A stretch of DNA of 64,000 bases from Actinostola sp. cb2023 (lineage: Eukaryota > Cnidaria > Anthozoa > Actiniaria > Actinostolidae). The position numbers and the translations under genes were made by a program. A model generated the notes under the pieces. That model saw only the letters and a list, made by a program, of their open reading frames with translations. It made no database searches and was not told the origin of the DNA. The stretch lies in the NCBI GenBank assembly GCA_033675265.1, contig JAUJYZ010000109.1:372001-436000 (forward strand), in the 5' to 3' direction. Of the stretch, positions 44,473-54,281 are shown in pieces. Positions within the stretch are counted from its first letter, which is position 1. The number at the start of each line of letters is the position of its first letter.

Positions 44473-44981
44473 TTAATTCTCCACTGATTTCTCAGTGTGA
44501 CGGGTGCTGCGAAATTCAAAACATCCTTCATACGTGTTCGAGGTGCTGTGAAAATCATATACAGTACCGGTCAGAAGTACACGCACCTACTTCACTGAGT
44601 GTTGTACACTCACACTGCGTGTAGTTTTCTTTTGTTGTACAGTCCTTTATTTGGTCTTTGTTTCATAGAGAAAAGAGCAATCGGTCTTTAGAAAGTTTGG
44701 TTGGATCACGGAACATTTACATAATCCATAATACCGATGCGGCGATACCGCCGATGTTGTTGTTTACAATGTTTAGCAGTGGGTTATTTTTCGCTACAGA
44801 AGTTCGTTAACTGTACGGATTGATTATTTTATAACAGATATTTATTGTAGAACGCTATTACACAGTCAAGAAAACAACCATTTTACAATGTAAAACAGCA
44901 GCGAAACAGGTTTATACCCACGGACTGTAATTAGCGTTATGGCTTCCGTACGGCTGTGACTTGTGTCACACATTCTCAATA

Positions 44982-47900
44982 GTGGGGCGGATATGTGCAG
45001 AATTTAGGTTGAATTGTTCGCTTTTGGCTTAAAAGCAGCAAACATTCAGCAAATAAAGGTTTTAGCATGCTAATGAATATGTGATATAGTGCCAACCTGA
45101 AATTTGGTGCTGACGTGAGTTATTGGCGGAATTGCAAAACGCCGCCATTTTGAACCGGAAGTGAAATGTCAACAATAAATAATTATTGTATTTAGACTAA
45201 AACTAATTTTATTTCGCTCAAAATGTGTCTGTAGTTATCTATCAGTGAAGACTGAATACGATTTAAAATAATAAAGAGCAAAAAACAATCAGCAGCACGC
45301 TGTTTTGTTCAATTCTGTTTTCTCTACTCGTTAAACCGGAAGTGGAGATAACATAGACCGGAAGTGAAGTATTTCGAGACAGAAGCCTGAAAGCAATTCG
45401 TTATAATGCTGAAAGCTGAACTCTGATGGACTCAGTAAGTATACCATACCAATATTCTCACTTGTTATGCATTTCAATTATTTTCCCGGTACTTAATAAA
45501 TACTTATTCTCCACATATATATTTTTCATTTCATTTTTATTTGAAGCATTCTACTGACAAAAAAAAAACTAATACTGATAAGGAATTCTCGGCCGGGAAG
45601 GGGCATTATGTAATGAGAAATATTAAAAAAATAATAATGATGAATATCTCGAATTGAGAGAGAGACTGGTACAATTAACCAGAATGCCATACGCTATCTC
45701 GTCGAACTGCCATTTTCTATTTGACTGGTTGAGAAAATCTGTTGTGTTCCTAGTATGCTAGATTTAGAGAGCTGAAAACTGACTTAACCAAATGAAATTC
45801 TGGACATGTGTCATAATAGAGGAAATCAGAGCGTTGGTTTACCGTGAAATGTAAAGAAAAGAGATGTTACCTTCGATAATTTTCACTATTTGCTCTGTAA
45901 GTATTGACTGTGAAACGAATGATTGTTAGATTTTGACAATAATTGTGTAGTTTTAAAGCATCCAATGTGTTTATAATAGCATTTTATTGTGTTGCATCAA
46001 TGACAAAGACAAATTTGTGAATAACTAGGAAATAACAGAAATAATAAAACTTTATTTCACTAGAAATGTCCACTGACGAAAGTAGGCAAAAAATTATAGA
46101 TGATTCTAACAAAACAGACTGGAATCGATGTGCCATATGCCAAAAAAAACAAAAACGAGCCTTTACAATGTCCTGTCAACTCTAAACACCAGTCAGATGT
46201 AGGAGCAGGGAATAAGACGTTAGCAGCTAATATAGTAAAGTTCAGTGATCTTGATTGTTTGCCAGTTCAGATTGATTTGTCAAGACTAGATGAAGGAGGT
46301 AAAGGAATCGAAGATACATTCACGAAAAATTATGCTCGCTGGCATAGAAGCTGCTTTCCCATTTTAATAACACCAAAGTTCAACGAGCAGAGAAACGTGC
46401 TTTGAATGTGGATAATAATGAATATCACTCCATCTACCTGCAATTATACAACATGCTCTATATGCGATGGTGGTAGTACTCGGAGTAAAGTTCTCCATAA
46501 AGTCTCAACCCTCGGCTTAGATGCTCGAGTCTGTGAATGTGCAACTGCACTACATGATGAGACGCTGTTAGCTAAATTGAGTGGGGGAGATCTTGTAGCT
46601 TTAGAAGCAAGCTACCATGCCCCTTGCTTAGCTATGTTATACAAGAGAGAAAGAGCTGTCAGCTATACAGACGAAGAAAGTGAGATTGTTCAGAAACCTG
46701 AGGGAATCGTACTTGCAGAGCTCGTAGCCTACATTGAAGAGTCACGTTTAAGCAGTACGGCAGAGCTGCCGATTTTTAAGCTTGCTGACTTGGCCAATAA
46801 GTATGAGTCTCGTCTAAAGCAGTTGGGGGACAGCACATCTACACGTATCAACACTTCGCGTTTGAAAGAGCATATTCTATCCCAGATTCCCAACATCGAA
46901 GCTTATAAACAAGGAAGAGATGTCTTTTTGGCATTCAGGGAAGATCTTGGTGTGGCATTACAAAAAAGCACACAATGCATGCGATGAGGAAGCTATCCAT
47001 CTACCAAAAGCTGCAAGTATCGTGCACAAAGATATGCTAGCAATGAAATACAACTTTGACGGATCTTTTGATCGTAACTGTCAGGCAATTTCAGTTCCAG
47101 CATCATTGGTATCCATGGTCAATATGATTCTTTATGGTCCAAACATAGAAACACAAGCAAGCAACTCTTCTAAAGCACAAGCAGGTCTTACTATTTCACA
47201 GCTGCTGCAATACATGCTACCATCGGCGGCGTGATGGAGATGTGAGGCGGGAGCAACGAAATAAAAATCGAGAGACCCCCATTTCACTTTACGTAGGTTT
47301 ATCCATTCACGCCAAAACTCGCAGCCGTGACCTTATAGAAACTATGCATAATCTGGGACTTTGCGTGTCATATGACAGAATTCTGGCTATTTCTACCGAA
47401 CTAGGTAATGCTGTTTGCCGTAGATACAAAGAAGAGCAGGTTGTGTGTCCACCCGATCTCCGCCTTGGTTTGTTTACCGTAGCAGCAGTCGATAATATCG
47501 ACCATAATCCTAGCTCTACCACTGCTCACGATTCATTCCACGGAACAGGAATTTCCTTGTTTCAACACGCTACTATTGGTTTACCTGGCACAGCTCGAGG
47601 ACGCATTGCTATTGAGAAAACAGAAACAAGCACAAAATCCGTAGCTGCACTTCCCGAGTCTTATTCCGAAGTACCACCAGTGGTTGGACAAAGCGTTAAT
47701 GCTCCCATTCCGGAAATGTCTGGTACGCTCCAAGGGAATGAAAATGCTATTATTCACGCCCTTAGAGAAGAGAAAAGCTGGCTCGAAAATATGAACAACA
47801 TTATCATTACCCAGCAAGGTGATGAAAATGTTACAATAAGGAACAGTTGCTAAACAGCAGTTCGTCTATCATATCGACATTATTGCCTCTATTCCCCGAT

Positions 47901-50900
47901 CAAGCGAAATCAGTGGCAATGATACGACATTCCATGGACGTAATCAAGGCAAGTGTTAATTTCCTGAACCCGGGGCAAGTACAAGTGATTGCAATGGATC
48001 AACCTCTATTCGCTGTTGCAAAGCAGATTCAATGGTACTCGCCGGATTTGTATGGAGAGAAGGAATTTGTTATTATGTTTGGTGGCATCCACATTGAAAT
48101 GGCATTGTTAAAAGCAATTGATGGATGGCTAGAAGATAGCGGATGGACATCTGCGCTGGTTGACGCAAACGTCTCCTCATCTGGAACGGCAGAATCCTTC
48201 ATCAAAGCAAGTAGCATTACAAGATCGAGAAGGGCCCATCAAACTACTGCAAGTAGTCTTTACATCTTACTACAAAGGGCATACACCAAGTACCAAGAAA
48301 TTCAGAATGATGGAGAAAATGTCCTCCTGTTTGACGACTGGTGCAACCGACAGATATAATATAATAATATCAGCAGTACCACACTTCCAATTCTGGTATA
48401 CAGCCATGCAGCTTGAATTGTTGCTGTTATTGTTTCTAAGATCAATCTGCCAATCCAACTTCAGTCTTTATGTTGACTCTCTTTCAAAGATGCTACCTTG
48501 GTTTTTTGCACTGAACCATACCAACTACGCAAGATGGCTCTCAGTTCATCTCCGAGATATGCGCATACTCCAGCACACCTCTCCAAATGTCACCGCACAG
48601 ATAAACAACAGTTTCTTCACCATACACAAGTCATCCAAGATGCTTTTCAGCTATCGCTATCGATCAGGCACACGAACAAAATAACGCTATGGTTAAAGGA
48701 GATGGTGGTGCTGTTGGCCTAACGGAAAACCCCAGTGCTCTTCGCCGGTGGATGCTATCGGGTCCGGAGTTAGCAAGGCTGGTAAATGAATTTGAAGCCG
48801 AAATGAATGTAGAAGTCAATAGACAGGTACCTACTCAACACCACGAAGTACAAACAAGCTTTCAGGTTTCATTCACTCGAGATGTAAAGGCACTTGTAGC
48901 CACAATGGAAAACCTAAGAAATCCTTTCATGGAAGATAGCGGAGATCTGCTTGTTCTGGACACCAAAGAGATTGCTGGACCAGCGGCAGTTACTAGGATG
49001 CGTCAATCAGAGACGAATGGAAGAGAGCAAAGTAACACGTTCTTAGCCGAGCGTTTGATAAAGCGATCAAAGTCACTGTATGACCCCATCAAAAGAAACA
49101 AGCTATCCTTCTTTAATGAAACCGCCCGAAAGACATCCAAAGCATCACAACAAATCTCTTCTCTAAAGAGCGACTGTTCACTCTTCACCAGGCTCTTCAT
49201 ATCTTGCCAAACAAGAGAAGGCGACCTCGATGATTTTTTCAAACATGAGAATCAAGGCTGTCCACCATCTCTATCTAACCTCAGGAAATTGCGCCTCCCT
49301 AGAAAGAAATCTGAACTTGCTGAATGCCTGCAAACCCACACAGCACCAAAAAGCGAGATACCCACTAACATCGAGGTCATCATCATTGATGGTGCTGCAG
49401 TAGTGAACATGGTAAAACCAGGGACAGAGAAAACATTTGCTAACTATGCTGATCAATCCTTCCTACCATATGTAAAGGCACAGCTTCGCCATGCCAGACG
49501 TGTAGACATTGTGTGGGATGACTACATCGAGCACAGTTTGAAAGCCACCACAAGATGTAATCGGGGTGCTGGTGTTCGACGGCGGGTAGCAGGAAACAAC
49601 CAACTTCCACGTAACTGGAAAGAGTTTTTGCGTGTCGATGCCAATAAGCGTGAACTTTTCAAGTTCTTAGCTGAATGTGTAAGTTCCATGGATGTGGAGC
49701 CTGGTATACAAGTCATTACTACACATGACCAAGGGGTACTATATATTATCCCACGCGACACACAACGCTGGCTCCCTGTTCCCACGAAGAAGTGGACACA
49801 AGGATGTTTCTTCATGTCTTAGACGCAGTACAACAAGGCTTCAAGAACATCCTTATTTGCACTGTTGATACAGATGTTCTCGTTTTGGCCGTATCAGTTT
49901 TCCATCAGATATCCCATCTCGAGCAGTTGTGGGTGGCATTTGGCACTGGACAACATCTCGGATTTATTGCAGCACATGAAATTGCAAGTAGCTTGGGGCC
50001 TCATACATCAAAGGCACTCCCCGTTTTCCACACATTCACTGGATGTGACACTGTGTCTTGCTTCGCTGGTCGGGGTAAAAAGACGGCACTAGAAGTATGG
50101 AAAACCTACCCAGAAGTAACCCATGCCTTTCTGGAGTTGGCGTCTTCTCCAAGTCAGATAAGTGAGGAATGCATTTGCCACCTTGAACATTTTGTTGTAC
50201 TTATGTATGACAAAACCAGTGAAAAGATCAAAGTAAATGATGCAAGAAAGCAGCTGTTCAGCCGAAAAGGAAGATCCCTTGACTCCATCTCCCCAACAAG
50301 AGCGGCGCTTATACAACACACCAAGCGAGCTGCGTATCAAGATGGCCACTGCTGGAGTCAAGCGCTGATTACAAGTCCCCAACTCCCCAAGTCCACAAGA
50401 ATGGGGGTGGACATTAACAACAGATGGATGGCAGCCATACTGGACAACACTGCCTGATGTGACGAAGTCCTGCCGTGAGCTAGTCCGGTGTGGGTTCAGT
50501 ATTAATACTGACTCCATCAGAGTACAGCAGTTGCTTTCAGGCTTCTGCCTCGAAATAGTTCACTTCCGGTCTATGTTGTCTCCACTTCCGGTTTAACGAG
50601 TAGAGAAAACAGAATTGAACAAAACAGCGTGTTTTAAATCGTATTCAGTCTTCACTGATAGATAACTACAGACACATTTTGAGCGAAATAACATTAGTTT
50701 TAGTCTAAATACAATAATTATTTATTGTTGATATTTCACTTCCAGTTCAAAATGGCGGCATTTTTGCAATTCCGCCAATAACTCATGTCAGCACCAAATT
50801 TCAGGTTGGCACTATATCATATATTCATTAGCATGCTAAAACCTTTATTTGCTGAAAGTTTGGTGCTTTTAACCCAAAAGCGAACAATTTGAGCACATAT

Positions 50901-50909
50901 CCGCCCCAC
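44982..50909. mobile_element. Element V: long-TIR element encoding a giant orphan protein with nuclease-like end
   Basis: Arms 44982-45396 and 50531-50909 are inverted copies starting GTGGGGCGGATATGTGC (about 0.4 kb, slightly diverged). TA lies on both sides (44980-44981, 50910-50911), too short alone to prove a target duplication. The gene at 46066-50530 lies wholly inside. The arrangement says the orphan protein belongs to a DNA transposon. Confidence 0.65.
46066..50530 (+). pseudogene. Giant orphan protein of element V, C-terminal FEN/PIN-like nuclease
   Basis: A chain of colinear frames from ATG 46066 makes a protein of about 1450 codons. Order: a Cys region (RCAICQ … CPVNSK … RWHRSCF); a second Cys region (CNYTTCSICDGG … CECATALHD … YHAPCLAMLYKRER); helical regions (LAELVAYIEESR, LKEHILSQIPNIEAYKQGRD); a block with AAVDNIDHNPSSTTAHDSFHG; VQVIAMDQPLFAVAKQIQW with MFGGIHIEMA; then the end with VIIIDGAAVVNM, VDIVWDDY, HEEVDTRM, TVDTDVLVLAV and FTGCDTVSCFAGRGKKTA, acidic positions like FEN/PIN nucleases. 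Frameshifts occur near 46140, 46390, 46975, 47230, 47850, 48360-48690, 49770 and 50400. The usual Cys-rich tail is missing. It is a recurring uncharacterised family to me. Nuclease is inferred from motifs. Confidence 0.65.
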
Positions 50910-51687
50910 TAACACAAGAACAAAATTTTGTCCAAATATATCTCCAAAACTAACATTTGGATAATGCTATCATAAATATGGTCTTTTTACTGCAAATAGT
51001 TCACAAAATGTTTGTGCTTCAACTTCAATCCAGACAAACCTAAAGGTGACAACTAATATATGCAAATTACTCGTCTGTCACCTCGGTACATTCTTTACGG
51101 TGTTTTCGTTTCTATTTTAGTTTTTGAGCTTCAAAACTTAGATTCAGCTGTAACTGACTGAAAATTATGACCAGAGAAAGATTTTCAGATGGTTTTAGAA
51201 CGATTTATCAGATTGATAAAACAGAGATTGTTATCGTCGTGTCACCGATCTTTTCACAATGACCGTTTGGTTCCGGTTCACGCCATACTTTAAGCTGAGT
51301 TTCGATCGCCAATTGTCCATAAAATAGTTTAAAAACTCTCTTCTGTTTTCTTCCACGAGTTTACCAAAGTTTTACAAGCGTAAACCACAATTACTCAATC
51401 GATTATTTACTTTGAAGGTCACAAGGTTCAAATGTTTCGGTCTTGTAATTGAGACCTACGACGTAACATAACTTTAGCAGTTTTGGCAAACTCCATTCAG
51501 AGGTTAGTCCAAATAAGTCACTAATGTTAAAACTTCATTCTAAGATCGAACTATCATCATCAAAACAACTCTTTCTGAGATTTTTCACATGTAATTTTCT
51601 TTGTTTGCAAACACAATGGGGAGAAGTTAATGAGCTTCGGAAGTGCGTGTAGTTACTACACTTGTTCGCATGGACTCAACGCACCTG

Positions 51688-51750
51688 AGTGTAATACACT
51701 CAATTGAGTGTACAACACTCAACACGAACACTCAGTTTACACTCAGAATA
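51688..51750 (+). repeat. Cluster of TGAGTGT / ACACTCA motifs
   Basis: Six copies of the 7-mer in both orientations within about 60 bp near the right end of U; further copies lie near 44596-44616 at the left end. Possible protein-binding array or snap-back structure. Confidence 0.6.
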
Positions 51751-52214
51751 CACGCAAAAAATGTTAAGATACTTCTGACCTGTACTGTAGATAACTACCG
51801 AATGCGAAAAATATTGACACGTTCGTCTATTATAACTGGTTTAGATGTAAAAATTCAATTTCTTCATTAATGTTGCTGTTGAAATGTTACATTTACCCGA
51901 TTGTTCAGTCATGTTCAACCATTGTCCGCCATATTGAAACTCATTATTATTCAAAAATTGTGGGCAGAGCAATGCCCTTTTATAGTGCGTCCTCATGTTT
52001 AAGGATAAGTCCATGTGCCCATGTGCCTTTCCATGACAACTTCCTGTTAATCTACCCATCACAACAGCTGCGATCAACGCAAGTCGAACTTGTCTAGCCG
52101 CCATGTTTTTTTGCTCAGCGGTTTCCCTAACATGCATTGTGGGTGCACGAAGCCATGTGCTTTCTTTTCGCTGGACATTTAGTGGGTAATAAAAGATGAA
52201 CAAGTAGATCTGTC

Positions 52215-52490
52215 ACAGTTTGGTAAAGATCATCTGACCACAAGTTTGATTCCAGACATCATTGCCAGCAATTTTGCCATCAAACCTGTCGCTTTGAGTG
52301 TGACCGGAAACGGAAATTGTTTCTTCAATTTCAGTTTTGCCGAGATGAATTGCACAGCAGCCACTGCTTGCGTATTCTTGTCGCTGAAGAGCTCTATTTT
52401 TATGACTGAAACTGTTTCTTTAAGAGACAATTGAACGTTTTGGGAAGTGAAACGATGCGTGATAGTTTCCATTCTGTACACAAGTAACCA
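52215..52490 (+). pseudogene. OTU-like cysteine protease domain fragment
   Basis: Reads KPVALSVTGNGNCFFN, the G-x-G-N-C-x-F signature around the catalytic Cys of OTU-type deubiquitinase-like domains. After a frameshift it continues DELHSSHCLRILVAEELYFY, matching the LR-x-x-x-A-x-EL segment that follows. The catalytic His region is missing. Such OTU modules often occur within mobile-element proteins. It lies 230 bp upstream of the piggyBac fragment, with no proof of one gene. Confidence 0.55.
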
Positions 52491-52716
52491 TGTGCAATAA
52501 AAACGTAAAAGTTGTTTTCTAGTAGGAGTATTTGCGCGACCAGAATTTGCCATCTGGCAACTGAATTTTTTGTCTACTTGCCAGTTCACGCCGATGTAAA
52601 AAAGTGAATTTCAGACCTTGCATTGGTTATTCAAATTTAATGGAAATGGTGATCGTAGAATTCATTTTTACTTGTAAACACTTCCATAAGCACAAATTGG
52701 CCAGGGCAAAAGCCAA

Positions 52717-53002
52717 TTGTTGTATCTAATTTCCATGAAACAGATAGGACTCAAAGATTTTACAAAACAGCAGTGCCTTTGTCCCACAGCCATAAAAGAT
52801 TACAACAGAAACATGGCAGGGGTTGATAAAACTGATATGCTCTGTGCTGTACATGGATTGAGTAGAAAATCCAAAAATAGTATTTTCTTTGGAATCATTG
52901 ACCACACCTTAATCAACGCTCAAGGTTGATTATCCTATCTTCATGACAGTAATTTGAACATATTAGACTTTAGAAGGGCTGTAGCTCAAACCCTCATTAC
53001 AC
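52717..53002 (+). pseudogene. piggyBac transposase C-terminal fragment, part 1
   Basis: Contains CPTAIKDYNRNMAGVDKTDM, the strongly conserved Y-N-x-x-M-G-V-D segment of piggyBac (DDE_Tnp_1_7), then LSRKSKNSIFFGIIDHTLIN. It is followed in another frame by NILDFRRAVAQTL. A MITE interrupts the frame at 53003, and the reading resumes at 53288. The upstream catalytic core is absent and the WW segment is lost, so it is a dead fragment. Confidence 0.8.
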
Positions 53003-53278
53003 CATCCTCGGGAACCAAGGGGTATATTATTCGCTCGTTACTCGCTCCCAGAGAAATACCCCTGGGAACGAAGTCTGTTGGAACTTGTTTCGGAAGTCAA
53101 AATTACTCTCGTTTCTGATTGGTCGACCTAGGAAGGTCGACCAATCAGGATCAAGTATATTCTGGTTTGAATAGGAATTTTGACTCTCGGAACAATTTCC
53201 AACAGACTTCGTTCCCAGGGGTATTTCTCTGGGAGCGACCAACAGGCGACAGAATATACCCCTGGGTTCCCAAGGATG
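53003..53278. mobile_element. Palindromic MITE with TIR CATCCTCGGGAAC (copy 2)
   Basis: About 276 bp, same family as 35624-35914. A perfect 9-bp target duplication TCATTACAC lies at 52994-53002 and 53279-53287. Removing it restores the piggyBac reading (AQTLITLACPPKVSRPG). Confidence 0.92.
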
Positions 53279-53287
53279 TCATTACAC

Positions 53288-53566
53288 TTGCATGCCCACC
53301 TAAAGTTAGCCGTCCAGGGTTATCAATCTCACCACAGGTTGCAAAGAAAGGTTGAAACAGTGATTATTCGGTGCCTAAAAGCATTAGGCTACGGAACAGA
53401 GGAGCCCACTGACAAGAAATGCTGTTATTATTATGTTTATAAAACAGTGGCTTATGGAAACAGTCTAGGAGAAGAAATGGTTGAGTCACATATAATAAAA
53501 ATTGCTCGTCATTTTACATTCCAAATTCAACATCCAAACCATAATTTTAATATTGTATATATATAG
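53288..53566 (+). pseudogene. piggyBac fragment, part 2, and unrecognised tail
   Basis: 53288-53355 continues the piggyBac reading after the MITE (LACPPKVSRPGLSISPQVAK). A frame to 53566 follows (CLKALGYGTEEPTDKKCC … FTFQIQHPN), which I do not recognise. Confidence 0.5.
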
Positions 53567-53598
53567 TTTGTATTAATACATATAAATGTAGATTCTAA

Positions 53599-53728
53599 GG
53601 CCCTGTTTACATGAGAGAGATAACCCTAGCAGTAGGGTCAACTCTATTGTTCGTATATTCCCTGTGGAGACAAAACAATAGAATTGTCCCTACTGCTAGG
53701 ATTATCTCTCTCTCATGTAAACAGGGCC
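53599..53728. mobile_element. 130-bp Tourist-like (PIF/Harbinger-type) MITE
   Basis: GGCCCTGTTTACATGAGAGA and its inverted copy bound a near-perfect hairpin. TAA flanks both sides (53596-53598, 53729-53731), fitting the T-W-A duplication of PIF/Harbinger elements. Confidence 0.8.
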
Positions 53729-53933
53729 TAAAGCTATAACTTATTGGGGGTTAACTGAATATGGGAATTCAGTTCCCCTGTTGACACCAATTTTGCCATT
53801 ATTATTGTCTTTTTTGGCAAATAAAGTTCTTGTAAATAAATCAATAAAAACTTCAAACTCTATTATACAAACTGTATCTGGTCCAATAAAGATAAACATT
53901 AAGAATATCTGATAAGAACTATGATATATGTAT

Positions 53934-54256
53934 AGAAATGAAAACTGATGGAGAATATACAGAACAAATGTTCGAATGTACAAATGTACATTACTATGAC
54001 TACTGTGACTGCGTGATGTGGTTCGTACGTCATTACAGAAGCAATTCCCAGTTCCGTGAGGCCTGGGAGCAAATGTTCGGTTAAAATCAGCATCTTTGAG
54101 CTAATTTGAACTCCACGCTACTGTAGTTGCCTCGGTAGCTCAGTGGGTAGAGCACCTGTCATGAAATCGGGGTGTCGTGGGTTCGAATCCCGCTCGAGGC
54201 GTCTGATTTTTTCCGAACATTTGTTCTGTATATTCTCCATCAGTTTTCATTTCTAT
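53934..54256. mobile_element. Foldback with 39-bp inverted ends carrying a tRNA-like sequence
   Basis: AGAAATGAAAACTGATGGAG … at 53934-53972 and its inverse at 54216-54254. The flanks share an imperfect direct repeat of about 25 bp starting ATTAAGAATATC (near 53898 and 54256). A tRNA-like sequence lies near the right arm. Confidence 0.65.
54129..54200 (+). tRNA. tRNA-like sequence, probably a tRNA pseudogene or SINE head
   Basis: 72 nt fold as a tRNA: acceptor GCCTCGG/TCGAGGC (one G-T), D arm GCTC/GAGC, T arm GTGGG/CCCGC with loop TTCGAAT. The pol III A box TAGCTCAGTGGG and B box GGTTCGAATCC are perfect. The anticodon stem CCTGT/TCGGG has a terminal T-T mismatch and loop CATGAAA. That puts TGA at the anticodon, but position 33 is A instead of the universal T, and there is no long variable arm as a serine tRNA needs. 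No CCA is encoded, as expected in a eukaryote. Transcribable, but unlikely to be a working tRNA. Confidence 0.6.
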
Positions 54257-54281
54257 TAAGAATATCGAATAAGAATTGTAG

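Larger units (their letters stand above)
44562..51787. mobile_element. Element U: Tc1/mariner-like ends around element V
   Basis: CAGTACCGGTCAGAAGTA and, inverted, CAGTACAGGTCAGAAGTA form the ends, each bordered by TA (44560-44561, 51788-51789), as in Tc1/mariner elements. Beyond 18 bp the ends are related mainly by copies of TGAGTGT/ACACTCA. No transposase of this class was found, and most of the interior is element V. Confidence 0.6.

Noticed and set aside
53027..53355. Frames through the palindromic MITE at 53.0-53.3 kb
   Set aside because: They are produced by the inverted repeats, and the same peptide patterns appear in the copy at 35.6-35.9 kb. Only the part after 53288 belongs to the piggyBac reading.
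54129..54200. Functional serine tRNA (anticodon TGA)
   Set aside because: A33 replaces the universal T33, the anticodon stem has a mismatch, and a serine tRNA would need a long variable arm. Kept as tRNA-like only.
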